A DNA stretch of 52,873 nucleotides from Mesorhizobium carmichaelinearum. GTDB lineage: Bacteria > Pseudomonadota > Alphaproteobacteria > Rhizobiales > Rhizobiaceae. Below, piece after piece: positions 36,271 through 45,191 of the stretch (position 1 is the first letter of the stretch; each line of letters starts with the position of its first letter). The notes under the pieces are model-generated. The model worked only from the letters and a program-made list of their open reading frames with translations, did not search any database and was not told where the DNA came from. The position numbers and the translations under genes are program-made. The stretch spans positions 1 to 52,873 of the forward strand of contig NZ_FZQR01000031.1 of assembly GCF_900199455.1 (NCBI RefSeq). Reading direction: 5' to 3'.

Positions 36271-36765
36271 ATGATGGCTGCACCGAAACTTGACCCGATC
36301 GACCTCAAAATCCTCGATGCCATCCAGCGCGATGGGCGCATCACCAAGCTGGCGTTGGCCGACAAGGTCGGGCTGTCGCCAACGCCGTGCTGGATGCGGC
36401 TGCGCAAGCTGGAAAAGGCCGGCATCGTCTCGGGCTATCATGCATCGATTGCAATCCGCGTCGTCGCCCCCGTCGCCACCGTCTTGATGGAAGTGACGCT
36501 GGCCAGCCATCGCCAGGCCGATTTCGACCGTTTCGAGCGCGTTATCCGCGACATTCCCGAGATCGTTGCCTGCTGGTCGGTGGGTGGCGGCGTCGACTAT
36601 GTGCTGAAGGTTATGGCGCGCGATGTCGACGCCTACCAGAGGCTGGTCGATGCCTTGCTCGAGCGGGAGATCGGCATCGACCGCTACTTCACTTACATAG
36701 TCACCAAGACGGTGAAGGATGAGACCGTCTTGCCGTTGGCCGACCTGCTGCCACCACATTTGTAG
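36271..36765 (+). CDS. Lrp/AsnC family regulator (AsnC/DoeX-like)
   Basis: This regulator of about 164 residues starts with ATG at 36271 or 36274, only 15 bp after the MITE-like element. The N-terminal HTH (about 8-55) shows LDPIDLKILDAIQRDGRITK and LSPTPCWMRLRKLEKAG, and the C-terminal RAM effector domain follows (VGGGVDYVLKVMARDVDAY). Its neighbours ssd and atf in this order match the tail asnC-ssd-atf of ectoine catabolic clusters as in Ruegeria pomeroyi. It probably senses an amino-acid-like intermediate and acts on the 129-bp gap before ssd. The coding is visibly more GC-rich than genes left of 36 kb. Confidence 0.88.
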   Translation: MMAAPKLDPIDLKILDAIQRDGRITKLALADKVGLSPTPCWMRLRKLEKAGIVSGYHASIAIRVVAPVATVLMEVTLASHRQADFDRFERVIRDIPEIVACWSVGGGVDYVLKVMARDVDAYQRLVDALLEREIGIDRYFTYIVTKTVKDETVLPLADLLPPHL

Positions 36766-36894
36766 CGGAGTTATATTCTCTTGCCGGCGCGCGCAATAAA
36801 GAGAATCTCTCTTCAGGTAGGCATCCAAACAGCCTCTCTGGCTGCCGATGGCGAATAGTCTCCCTGTATCAGTCCGATCCGGGAGGCCTCCACC

Positions 36895-38388
36895 ATGTCC
36901 GCGCACTTTGCCCGCACGATCCGCCATGACGCACTCGACCGCCTCGTCGATCGTCGGCTGCTGCGCGAGCTCGCCTATGTCGATGGACAGTGGACGGCGA
37001 GCGAGGTTGCTGAAAGCTTCGAAGTCACCGATCCAGCCAGCGGCGCCACCGTCGCTTTCGTCTCTGCTCTCAATGCCCAGCAGACCACAACTGCCATTGA
37101 TGCAGCGACGCGCGCCTTTCCGGCCTGGCGGGCGTTGCTTCCGCAGGAGCGGTCGAAAATCCTGCGAAAATGGTTCGAGCTGATCATCACCGCCAAAGAC
37201 GACCTCGCCCTGCTCATGACGCTTGAGCAGGGCAAGCCGCTCAAGGAGTCGCTGGGCGAGATCGACTATGCCGCCTCCTTCGTCGAATGGTATGCGGAAG
37301 AAGCAAGACGCCTGAACGCCGAGAGCGTCACCAGCCATCTGCCGAACGCTGAAATGATGGTGCGGCGCGAGCCGCTCGGCGTTGTCGGTGTAGTCACACC
37401 GTGGAATTTTCCATCGGCGATGCTGACCCGCAAGGCGGCCGCGGCCCTTGCCGCTGGCTGCACCATCGTTGCCCATCCCTCTGCGGAAACGCCGCTGTCG
37501 GCGCTGGCGCTGGCCGAACTCGGCGAGCGCGCCGGACTGCCCGCTGGTGTCTTCAACGTCATCACCGGCAAAGCCGCGACGATCGTCGGGCGGATGTGTG
37601 AAGATCCACGGGTCCGCGCGATGAGCTTCACCGGCTCGACAGAAATTGGCAGGCTGATCGCCGCACAGAGCGCGCCGACAATGAAGCGGCTGGTGATGGA
37701 GCTCGGCGGCCACGCGCCGCTGATCGTCTTCGACGACGCCGATATCGAAAAGGCAGTGACGATCGCGCTCGACGCCAAATTCGCCACCTCGGGCCAGGAC
37801 TGCCTCGCCGCCAACCGCATCTATGTGCAGCGCTCCCTTTACGACCGTTTCTGCGCCGCCTTTGCGCGGCGCATCGAGACGCTGCGAACCGGCAATGGGC
37901 TTGCCGACGATACCGACATCGGCCCGCTGATGCACGAGCGGGCTATCGGCAAAGTCGAGGAACAGGTTGCCGACGCGCTCGCCCGCGGCGCGCGCTGCCT
38001 TGCCGGCGGCAAGCTTCACGCGGCGGGATCGCTGTTCTACCAGCCGACGCTGCTGGTAGATGTCGCCGACGAAGCGCTGATCATGCGCGAAGAGACCTTT
38101 GGCCCGGTCGCGGCGGTGACGCCATTCGACAGCGAGGCCGAGGTGATTGCCCGCGCCAACGCCACCGAATATGGCCTGGTCACCTATGTCGTGACCGAGA
38201 ACGGCGCGCGTCAGCAACGCATGGGCCGCGCACTCGACTACGGCATGGTTGCCATCAACCGCGTCAAGATCACCGGCGCGCCGATCCCCTTCGGCGGCGT
38301 CAAGCAATCCGGCATCGGCCGCGAAGGCTCGCGCCATGGGCTCGAAGCTTTCACCGATCTGAAGTATCTCTGCCTGGACCTTGCATAG
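36895..38388 (+). CDS. NAD(P)-dependent succinate-semialdehyde-type dehydrogenase (Ssd/DoeC-like)
   Basis: This complete aldehyde dehydrogenase has 497 residues, with ATG at 36895 after GGGAGG. Key residues are TPWNFP near 168-173, FTGSTEIG near 245-252, catalytic E269 in MELGGH and nucleophile C303 in SGQDCLAANR, plus EETFGPV in the C-terminal part. The sequence type fits succinate-semialdehyde dehydrogenases. In ectoine clusters the enzyme is thought to oxidise aspartate semialdehyde to aspartate. It is the intact counterpart of the truncated dehydrogenase at 352-1338 but of a different subfamily. Very high GC makes a long antisense frame (36220-38571) that is not a gene. Confidence 0.9.
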   Translation: MSAHFARTIRHDALDRLVDRRLLRELAYVDGQWTASEVAESFEVTDPASGATVAFVSALNAQQTTTAIDAATRAFPAWRALLPQERSKILRKWFELIITAKDDLALLMTLEQGKPLKESLGEIDYAASFVEWYAEEARRLNAESVTSHLPNAEMMVRREPLGVVGVVTPWNFPSAMLTRKAAAALAAGCTIVAHPSAETPLSALALAELGERAGLPAGVFNVITGKAATIVGRMCEDPRVRAMSFTGSTEIGRLIAAQSAPTMKRLVMELGGHAPLIVFDDADIEKAVTIALDAKFATSGQDCLAANRIYVQRSLYDRFCAAFARRIETLRTGNGLADDTDIGPLMHERAIGKVEEQVADALARGARCLAGGKLHAAGSLFYQPTLLVDVADEALIMREETFGPVAAVTPFDSEAEVIARANATEYGLVTYVVTENGARQQRMGRALDYGMVAINRVKITGAPIPFGGVKQSGIGREGSRHGLEAFTDLKYLCLDLA

Positions 38389-38422
38389 GTTCGTCCGGCC
38401 CATCGCTCGAGGAGTCAAAAAA

Positions 38423-39802
38423 ATGCTCGACCAGTCCAACGAACTCGCCGCCTGGGATCGCGACCATTTCTTCCATCCCTCGACCCACATGGGCACGCAC
38501 GCCCGGGGTGAATCGCCGACCCGCATCATGGCCGGCGGCGAAGGCGTCACCGTCTGGGACAACAATGGCAAGAAGAGCCTCGATGCATTCGCCGGCCTCT
38601 ATTGCGTCAATGTCGGCTATGGCCGCCAGAAGATCGCCGACGCCATTGCCGCGCAGGCGAAGAACCTCGCCTATTACCACGCCTATGTCGGCCACGGCAC
38701 CGAGGCCTCGATCACGCTGTCAAAGATGATCATCGACCGCGCGCCGAAAGGCATGAGCCGGGTCTATTTCGGCCTCTCGGGTTCGGACGCCAACGAAACC
38801 AACATCAAGCTGATCTGGTACTACAACAACGTGCTCGGCCGGCCGGAGAAGAAGAAGATCATCTCGCGCTGGCGCGGCTATCACGGCTCGGGCGTGATGA
38901 CCGGTTCGCTGACCGGGCTCGACCTGTTTCACAATGCCTTCGACCTGCCGCGCGCGCCGGTGCTGCACACCGAGGCGCCCTACTACTTCCGCCGCGCCGA
39001 CCGCTCGATGAGCGAAGAGCAGTTCTCGCAGCATTGCGCTGACAAACTCGAGGAGATGATCCTGGCCGAAGGCCCGGAAACCGTCGCCGCCTTCATCGGC
39101 GAGCCGATCCTCGGCACCGGCGGCATCGTGCCGCCGCCTGCCGGCTACTGGGAAAAGATCCAGGCGGTGCTGAAGAAGTATGATGTGCTGCTGGTTGCCG
39201 ACGAGGTGGTCACGGGCTTTGGCCGGCTCGGCACAATGTTCGGCTCCGACCATTACGGCATCAAGCCGGACCTCATCACCATCGCCAAGGGTCTGACCTC
39301 GGCCTACGCGCCACTGTCGGGCGTCATCGTCGCCGACAAGATGTGGCAGGTTCTGGTGCAGGGTTCCGACAAGCTCGGTTCGCTAGGCCATGGCTGGACC
39401 TATTCGGCGCACCCGATCTGCGTTGCCGCCGGTGTCGCCAATCTCGAACTGATCGACGAGATGGACCTGGTGACGAACGCCCGCGAGACCGGCGGCTATT
39501 TCCGCGCGGAGCTCGCCAAGGCGGTCGGCGACCACAAAAATGTCGGCGATGTGCGTGGCGACGGCATGCTGGCGGCGGTCGAGTTTGTCGCCGACAGGGA
39601 CGACAGGGTGTTCTTCGACGCTTCGCAGAAGATCGGCCCGCAGGTCGCGACGGCACTGGCCGCGAGCGGCGTCATCGGCCGGGCCATGCCGCAGGGCGAT
39701 ATCCTCGGCTTCGCACCGCCGCTCTGCCTGACACGTGAGGAGGCCGACATCGTCGTTTCGAAGACGGCGGACGCGGTGAAGAGCGTGTTTGCGAGTATCT
39801 GA
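38423..39802 (+). CDS. Class III aminotransferase (Atf/DoeD-like)
   Basis: This 459-residue PLP aminotransferase starts with ATG at 38423, 8 nt after GAGGAG; an upstream ATG at 38381 overlaps ssd. GSDANE lies near 120-125, PLP-contact D260 in VADEVVTGFG and Schiff-base K289 in IAKGLTSAY. The whole protein is close to the frameshifted enzyme at 1504-2905 but differs enough to exclude a recent copy. In the ectoine route such an enzyme converts 2,4-diaminobutyrate to aspartate semialdehyde, used by the preceding dehydrogenase. Beta-alanine or other omega-amino acids are alternative substrates. Confidence 0.9.
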   Translation: MLDQSNELAAWDRDHFFHPSTHMGTHARGESPTRIMAGGEGVTVWDNNGKKSLDAFAGLYCVNVGYGRQKIADAIAAQAKNLAYYHAYVGHGTEASITLSKMIIDRAPKGMSRVYFGLSGSDANETNIKLIWYYNNVLGRPEKKKIISRWRGYHGSGVMTGSLTGLDLFHNAFDLPRAPVLHTEAPYYFRRADRSMSEEQFSQHCADKLEEMILAEGPETVAAFIGEPILGTGGIVPPPAGYWEKIQAVLKKYDVLLVADEVVTGFGRLGTMFGSDHYGIKPDLITIAKGLTSAYAPLSGVIVADKMWQVLVQGSDKLGSLGHGWTYSAHPICVAAGVANLELIDEMDLVTNARETGGYFRAELAKAVGDHKNVGDVRGDGMLAAVEFVADRDDRVFFDASQKIGPQVATALAASGVIGRAMPQGDILGFAPPLCLTREEADIVVSKTADAVKSVFASI

Positions 39803-39811
39803 CATCCAGCC

Positions 39812-40217
39812 ATGAATGCGACAATCATGCTGGAGCAACTCCTGGCGAGACTGAAAGACTCGCAAAGGGACGGCGAGTTCTCGATCGCACGGCTTTATAA
39901 CTTCGCCTCGCAGCTCCTGACCTATGTCCATTCAAATCGCGGCGCGGCGCGATCGTCAACTATGGAAAGCGCTATCGGGCTGGGCTTCGCGTTGCCTCCG
40001 CTCTGGCCGAGTCGGCGGTGAATTCACTTGTCGGCAAGCGGATGGTCAAAAGCAGCAGATGCGCTGGTCCCCCCACGGTGCCCACATGCTGATGCAGGTC
40101 CGGACGGCCTACATCAATGGCGAACTTCGCGATCGGCTGCGGGCACCCTTCCGACAGCCAGAGCCAAACGTGCCCCCATTATTCAAGCCCAAACCACCCC
40201 TTCTGCGCGCCGCGTAA
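39812..40217 (+). pseudogene. Transposase C-terminal fragment (ISKra4-like by recollection)
   Basis: Three overlapping frames give one decayed protein: RLYNFASQLLTYVHSN, then NYGKRYRAGLRVASALAESA, then QQMRWSPHGAHMLMQVRTAY and an ending FKPKPPLLRAA with TAA near 40217. The pattern of a conserved Ala-Glu-Ser and KKQQMRW recalls ISKra4-type transposases, but I cannot confirm the family. Two frameshifts make it inactive. Its 3' flank carries an end sequence like that of the element at 35971-36255. Confidence 0.6.
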
Positions 40218-40239
40218 CCCCAGAGAAATTACTGGTCTC
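40213..40239 (+). repeat. Degenerate transposon end, related to MITE repeat
   Basis: AGAAATTACTGGTCTC (40224-40239) matches the right repeat at 36218-36255 with one mismatch over 16 bp, with weaker similarity further left. It follows directly after the transposase fragment, as the right end of that element would. Confidence 0.55.
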
Positions 40240-40270
40240 CTAGGGATTGGCCAGCAAGATCGGCCGAGGC

Positions 40271-41197
40271 TTATCCACCGAAATCCCCAAAATACTTGGA
40301 GTCAATTTCGTGGAAAAACATCTGCGCCACACTGGTGAAACGCCGTAGGAAAGGGGGCTTCGCTGGCCCATACCGATCAACGATCACCAATTGCGGCGCA
40401 GGTAATTGTTCGACTATGCGTTTGCGCGTCAAACTATCGCTGTCTGGACTTCCACGACCGAGGGGCCGCATGTTGAGAATTGAAAACCCGAACCCGCAGG
40501 CGACTGCGGCCCGCACAGACTCGTAGCTACGGGTTCTAAAACCCACTTTTGGCCGTTCTCCAACGATATCGAACAAGCTCAACAAATACGCAGAAGTTTG
40601 CGGCAAGTCGAGAAGCACCAGAGGCAACCGCGCGAGTTCGGTCAGGCTAACTTCAGAATGCTTGGCCAAGGCACTGTCAACGTGCAACAGAGCATGAGGG
40701 GGAACACGTGCTAAAATTGCGGCATCCCCAGGAAGCCCTCCACCTATGTCATAGGTTACCACGGCATCCACAGTATTGCCTTCCAGCCACCTTAGGAGTT
40801 GTGGCTGCTCGCCCTCGAACAGCTGGACCTCAACTCCTTCTTGGTCGATGAAACGACGCAAAAGCTCGGGCATAAAGAGAGCTCCGAAAGGTTCGAAACA
40901 ACCTAGCCGAAGAACCGCCGGCGCCTTGGGGCTGTGCCTCTCCATTGAGCGCTCGAATTCTGCTTCCGCTGCCAGAAGCAGTCGCGCAGAAGCTAAGAAG
41001 CGCTCACCCGCAGGCGTTGCGACCACGCCGCGTGAGGGGCGTCGCTCGAACAGTCGGGCCCCCATCTCGATCTCAGCGGCGTCGACGGCCGACAGAATAG
41101 ACGATTGCGAAATCCGGCAGGTTCGGGCCGCTGCAGCGATCGAGCCCGATTCTGCAACAGCCGCAACATAGCGGAGCTGGCGGAGTGACATGTCCAT
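40271..41197 (-). CDS. LysR family regulator
   Basis: This 308-residue activator-type regulator has ATG at 41197. The N-terminal winged helix (about 1-60) contains LRQLRYVAAVAESGSIAAAA and ISQSSILSAVDAAE, and the substrate-binding domain follows from about 90. It is divergent from the amidase gene at 41291 with 93 bp between start codons, so it most likely controls the amidase-transporter-hydrolase cluster in response to its substrate. Confidence 0.9.
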   Translation of the reverse strand: MDMSLRQLRYVAAVAESGSIAAAARTCRISQSSILSAVDAAEIEMGARLFERRPSRGVVATPAGERFLASARLLLAAEAEFERSMERHSPKAPAVLRLGCFEPFGALFMPELLRRFIDQEGVEVQLFEGEQPQLLRWLEGNTVDAVVTYDIGGGLPGDAAILARVPPHALLHVDSALAKHSEVSLTELARLPLVLLDLPQTSAYLLSLFDIVGERPKVGFRTRSYESVRAAVACGFGFSILNMRPLGRGSPDSDSLTRKRIVEQLPAPQLVIVDRYGPAKPPFLRRFTSVAQMFFHEIDSKYFGDFGG

Positions 41198-41208
41198 AAC
41201 TACATCCT

Positions 41209-41236
41209 ATGCATCAAAGCGCAACCAATAATGCAT
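41209..41236. promoter_or_regulatory. ATGCAT repeat pair in LysR-amidase divergent promoter
   Basis: ATGCAT occurs at 41209-41214 and 41231-41236, 16 bp apart, in the short gap between the divergent genes. The position fits a LysR recognition site, but the motif is short. The right copy includes the ATG that a longer amidase frame would use. Confidence 0.35.
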
Positions 41237-41290
41237 TTTATAGAGTTTGGGTTTTCCTGCATACTGCGCTCGCAGGGGAGGAACTTGGAC

Positions 41291-42733
41291 GTGAAGAACG
41301 CGGTCAGTGGCACGAACTTGCCGGAGATAGGGGGGGCGGAACTCAATCGCTTCGACGTCGAAAGCCTCGCGGCAGCGTATCGAAATAAGCAGCTTTCGCC
41401 TGTCGAAATAACCCAGGCGGCCCTGGCGCGAGCAACTGAGATACAAGGGTCGCTAAACCCGTTCACCTTCCTCGATCCGGAAAATGCCCTGGCGGCGGCT
41501 CGCTCCGCCGAACGAAGATGGGCGAAAGGTGAGCCGCTCTCGCCGATAGACGGTGTTCCCACTACACTGAAGGACATCGTTCATGTGCAGCGATGGACTG
41601 TACGATATGGGAGCCGGACGACCGACCCAGCGCCCATGCATCAGGATGCTCCTTCTGTCGCTCGTTTGCGTAAGGCCGGCGCCGTCTTTATTGGTCAGAC
41701 AACGACACCTGAGTTCGGCTGGAAAGCGGTAACTGACAGTCCTGCATTTGGGGTCACCCGCAACCCGTGGAACCCAACCCGCACACCGGGCGGTTCCTCG
41801 GGAGGGGCGGCCGTCGCAGCAGCCTGCGGGGCAGGCGTCTTGCACCTTGGCACAGACGGTGGGGGCTCAATTCGAATCCCCTCTTCATTCACTGGGATTG
41901 TGGGCCACAAGCCGACTTACGGGCGAGTTGCTGCCCATCCTTTAAGCTCATTTGGCACAGTTGCGCACATTGGACCAATGACGCGCACGGTGGGTGATGC
42001 TGTTGCAATGTTGGAGGTGGTGTCCGGGCGCGATTTACGCGACTGGACCCAGCCACCTGTTAGGTATCCGAAGTTGAATGTGTCCCGTTTCGATTGGAAG
42101 GGAAAGCGCATTGGTTATTGGAAAGAACCTTGCGTGGGCAGAGTTGAGCCTGCAGTAGCCGCGGCGATTGATGGCGTCGTCAATGAGCTTGAGGAAGCGG
42201 GAGCCATAGTCACGGAGATCCGCCTGCCGGAACAGGAAACTCTCCTCGAACTCTTCTACGCTCACTGGTATGTCGGGGCGGCAAACAGGTTAGCTTCGAT
42301 CGATCCTGCGAAGTGGTCCACCCTCGACCCAGGTTTTCTTAACGCGGCCAGTGCGGGGCAAGGGTATACCGGCGTCGAACGCATGGCTGCGGAGATACGG
42401 CGCGCTAGGTTCGGAGCCGCCATGGATGCCTTGCTCGACGAACACGACTTTATCGTCTCGCCGACTGTCCCGGTGCTGCCATTCGAAGCCGGCCACGATA
42501 CTCCGCCTGGCGGCGACTTACAAAGCTGGGTCTCATGGTCTTCATTCAGCTTTCCGATCAATCTCAGCCAGCAGCCCGCTTCAACAGTGCCGTGCGGGTT
42601 GACAGAGGACGGACTGCCCATAGGCATGCAGATTATCGGCGCGCGCGGCGAGGACAGCGAAGTCTTAAGTGCTGCACTATCGTACGAAGAGATGTATCCA
42701 CATCGCTTCCTGAGTTGCAACCGGGCAAAATAG
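41291..42733 (+). CDS. Amidase (amidase-signature family)
   Basis: This 481-residue serine hydrolase cleaves amide bonds. GTG at 41291 is chosen, 7 nt after GGGGAGGAA. An in-frame ATG at 41231 has no ribosome site and lies in the promoter. The Ser-cisSer-Lys triad is visible as K94 in TTLKDI, S169 in PGGSSGG and S193 in GGSIRIP, with the 24-residue spacing usual for the family. There is no signal peptide, so it is cytoplasmic. It is the first gene of a cluster with an ehu-type importer, M24, EutA-like and M20 enzymes. It could release ammonia or an amino acid from the imported solute. The substrate is unknown. Confidence 0.9.
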   Translation: MKNAVSGTNLPEIGGAELNRFDVESLAAAYRNKQLSPVEITQAALARATEIQGSLNPFTFLDPENALAAARSAERRWAKGEPLSPIDGVPTTLKDIVHVQRWTVRYGSRTTDPAPMHQDAPSVARLRKAGAVFIGQTTTPEFGWKAVTDSPAFGVTRNPWNPTRTPGGSSGGAAVAAACGAGVLHLGTDGGGSIRIPSSFTGIVGHKPTYGRVAAHPLSSFGTVAHIGPMTRTVGDAVAMLEVVSGRDLRDWTQPPVRYPKLNVSRFDWKGKRIGYWKEPCVGRVEPAVAAAIDGVVNELEEAGAIVTEIRLPEQETLLELFYAHWYVGAANRLASIDPAKWSTLDPGFLNAASAGQGYTGVERMAAEIRRARFGAAMDALLDEHDFIVSPTVPVLPFEAGHDTPPGGDLQSWVSWSSFSFPINLSQQPASTVPCGLTEDGLPIGMQIIGARGEDSEVLSAALSYEEMYPHRFLSCNRAK

Positions 42734-42762
42734 CCCTCTATTCAAGAAAAAGGGGAATGACA

Positions 42763-43608
42763 ATGACAAATGTACGCAAATGCTTTGCAGCCTCAATGCT
42801 GGCGTTATTTATCGTCGGGGCGCTTAACCTTTCGTATGAGAGCGCGTTAGCTCAAACGATGGATGAGGCGAAGGCCAACGGCGTAACGATCGCAATCGCC
42901 AATGATCCGCCCTTGATGACAATGAACGCAGACGGTTCGCCGGGCGGCTTGGGGCCAGAAATGGATGCAGCCATTCTCGCGGAGGCCGGCATCACCAAGT
43001 ACTCCGGTCAGGTCATGGAATATGGCGCTATGATCCCCGCGCTGCAATCGAAACGCGCCACGCTGTCTACGAGCGGCGCCCTCTACATCAAACCTGAGCG
43101 TTGCGACGCTGTCCTTTTTTCGGACCCGGTCTCGTGCAATGCCGAGGTCCTGATCGTGCCCGCGACGCTAGCCGACAAGGTGAAAACCTACAAGGACGTT
43201 GCTGACCAGGGTCTAAAGATTGGCGTATGTGGTGGGTGTTATGAGCAGAAGCTGGCGCTGGCCGCTGGAGTGAAGGAGGACAACATCGTTGTGTTCCCCG
43301 ACGCGACCAGCGGTATAAAGCTTCTGACTGACAAACGGATCGACGTCTACGCCCATGACTCGTATACGGGGGCGGCGATGTTCAAAAGGCTGGACGCCAA
43401 GGAAATGCGCTTCGTCCGTCTGGACGACCTCAAATCCTGCGCAGCTGCGGGCTTCAACAAGGACAGCGCTGCGCTGCGCGATGCATATAATGAAGGTCTT
43501 CGGAAGATTCGAGCCAATGGCACATACACAGCGTTGTTGAAGAAGTACAATTTTGAAGAGGGCGCGCACGTCGAAAATGTAACTACGGAAAAGCTCTGCG
43601 CCAAGTGA
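42763..43608 (+). CDS. Amino-acid-type solute-binding protein (EhuB-like)
   Basis: This 281-residue periplasmic protein of family 3 starts with ATG at 42763, 6 nt after AGGGGA; ATG 42757 is too close to that site. The Sec signal has a hydrophobic core SMLALFIVGAL and likely cleavage after SALAQ near 31. The mature part shows IANDPPLMTMNADGSPGGLG and a late LKKYNF. Several Cys residues (GVCGGCYEQ) are unusual for the family. The gene lies 29 bp after the amidase. EhuB (ectoine), or opine-type binding proteins, are the closest types by eye. Confidence 0.88.
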   Translation: MTNVRKCFAASMLALFIVGALNLSYESALAQTMDEAKANGVTIAIANDPPLMTMNADGSPGGLGPEMDAAILAEAGITKYSGQVMEYGAMIPALQSKRATLSTSGALYIKPERCDAVLFSDPVSCNAEVLIVPATLADKVKTYKDVADQGLKIGVCGGCYEQKLALAAGVKEDNIVVFPDATSGIKLLTDKRIDVYAHDSYTGAAMFKRLDAKEMRFVRLDDLKSCAAAGFNKDSAALRDAYNEGLRKIRANGTYTALLKKYNFEEGAHVENVTTEKLCAK

Positions 43609-43623
43609 GCGTATCTTGATGGG

Positions 43624-43655
43624 AAAGGGAAGCACCCGAAGTGGTGCTTCCCTTT
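43624..43655 (+). promoter_or_regulatory. Strong intercistronic hairpin after binding-protein gene
   Basis: A perfect 13-bp stem AAAGGGAAGCACC / GGTGCTTCCCTTT with loop CGAAGT lies 15 bp after the stop. With only a short T tract it may terminate part of the transcripts or protect the binding-protein mRNA, giving more binding protein than membrane parts. Confidence 0.65.
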
Positions 43656-43747
43656 CGAGCAAGTCCGGCCACGATACTGATTGGCCGCTATGAGCCCCAC
43701 GTTCGACGTTCGTTGTTGATGTTGGGCAATTTATTCCGGGAGCTGAC

Positions 43748-44533
43748 ATGACCGCGCCTATGGTCCACTTCGCCGACGTGCGCAAACTATACGGCGCACA
43801 TCCTGTTCTAGATGGCCTAAGTTTCAGTGTGTCGCCTGGGGAGAAACTGGCGCTCATTGGTGCGTCAGGCTCGGGCAAGACCACAATCCTGCGCATCTTG
43901 ATGACCCTCGAAGAAATTGAAGGCGGCAGCGTCGCTATCCAGGGCTCTCCACTGTGGAATCCTGGCATGGCGAAGCTGAGTACGCGGCAACGCGAAACTC
44001 AGCTCCACGAGATGCGCCGAAACATCGGCATGGTGTTTCAGCAGTTTAATCTTTTTCCGCATATGACAGTCCTGCGCAACGTGACCCTGGCGCCGATGCT
44101 TACTCAAGGGCTTTCTCAGGCAGCCGCCAAGGTTTTGGCCATGGAATTGCTCGACATGGTTGGCATGGCGCACAAAGCTCACGCACTCCCAGCCGAACTC
44201 TCCGGCGGCCAAAAGCAACGTGTGGCGATAGCACGCGCGCTGGCGCTGAAGCCAAAAGTCATGTTGTTCGACGAGGTCACATCGGCGCTGGATCCCGAGC
44301 TTGTCGAGGAAGTTCTCAATGTAATGCGCAAACTGGCGGTCGAGACGGACATGACGATGCTGCTCGTCACCCATGAGATGAGTTTCGCCCGCGATTTTGC
44401 TGATCGCGTGCTCTTTCTGGACGGCGGGCGCATCGTTGAGGAAGGGCCCCCAAAAGACATCTTCTCGAACCCGCAGCAAGAACGGACCAAGCAATTTCTT
44501 CACAAGATTGTCGCCGCAGGACTAAGTCTTTAG
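43748..44533 (+). CDS. Amino-acid ABC transporter ATP-binding protein (EhuA-like)
   Basis: This 261-residue ATPase of the polar amino acid class has ATG at 43748 behind GGGAG. Walker A is GASGSGKTT near 38-46, with FQQFNLFPHMT, signature LSGGQKQRVA, Walker B VMLFDEVTSALD and switch THEMSFA. The next permease starts directly after its stop, so the two are translationally coupled. Confidence 0.92.
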   Translation: MTAPMVHFADVRKLYGAHPVLDGLSFSVSPGEKLALIGASGSGKTTILRILMTLEEIEGGSVAIQGSPLWNPGMAKLSTRQRETQLHEMRRNIGMVFQQFNLFPHMTVLRNVTLAPMLTQGLSQAAAKVLAMELLDMVGMAHKAHALPAELSGGQKQRVAIARALALKPKVMLFDEVTSALDPELVEEVLNVMRKLAVETDMTMLLVTHEMSFARDFADRVLFLDGGRIVEEGPPKDIFSNPQQERTKQFLHKIVAAGLSL

Positions 44534-45190
44534 ATGCCTCCGTCTATTGAATTCCTGCCCATCATCCTCGCTGGAGCCATCTTAACCATAGAGCTCACCC
44601 TCATGGGAGGCATATTGGCGCTCGTCGTGGCGTTCGTGGTGGGTTTTGCCCGCCTTGCGAACTCTGCCTGGCTTCGGTCGCCGGCCAGGATTTTTATGGA
44701 ATTCTTCCGAGGCAGCTCGATGCTTGTGCAGCTGTTCTGGGCCTATTTCGTGCTGCCTTTGGCGGGGGTGTCGCTGACTCCGCTTCAAGCGGGGGTGCTC
44801 ATCCTGGGTCTCAATTCTGGTGCCTACATGTCGGAAATTGTTCGCGGCGCCATGCTGGCGTTGCCACGTGAGCAGTTCGAGGCATGTATCGCGTTAAACC
44901 TGGGCCGTTGGGAGCGGCTTAGATACGTGCTCTTGCCTCAAGCCTTGCGGCTGATGATCCCACCCTTCTCGAATAGCGCTGTTGAACTGCTGAAATCAAC
45001 GTCCGTCGTGTCATTGATCTCGCTTTCGGACATGACTTTCCGGGCGCAGACCGTACGTGCGCAAACGGGCGACGCGTCGGTACCTTTCACCACCATCCTG
45101 GTTGTCTACTTCGTGCTGGCAACGATCCTGTCGTCGCTTTTGAACTCCGTCGAACGACGACTCCGGCCAACTAAAGGAGGGAGGACCTGA
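44534..45190 (+). CDS. Amino-acid ABC transporter permease (EhuC-like)
   Basis: This 218-residue inner-membrane protein of the HisM/EhuC type has about five helices and the ATPase contact loop FEACIALNLGRWERLRYVLLP. It has no ribosome site of its own and begins one base after the ATPase stop. Confidence 0.9.
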   Translation: MPPSIEFLPIILAGAILTIELTLMGGILALVVAFVVGFARLANSAWLRSPARIFMEFFRGSSMLVQLFWAYFVLPLAGVSLTPLQAGVLILGLNSGAYMSEIVRGAMLALPREQFEACIALNLGRWERLRYVLLPQALRLMIPPFSNSAVELLKSTSVVSLISLSDMTFRAQTVRAQTGDASVPFTTILVVYFVLATILSSLLNSVERRLRPTKGGRT

Positions 45191-45191
45191 C

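Noticed and set aside
36220..38571. A 783-codon open frame on the minus strand across asnC and ssd
   Set aside because: It is the antisense of two well-conserved genes in very GC-rich DNA. Its composition (Arg, Gly, Asp, His-rich) has no domain and it has no ribosome site.
42535..42762. Longer start for the amino-acid binding protein
   Set aside because: The upstream part overlaps the amidase gene in another frame and would hide the clear signal peptide.
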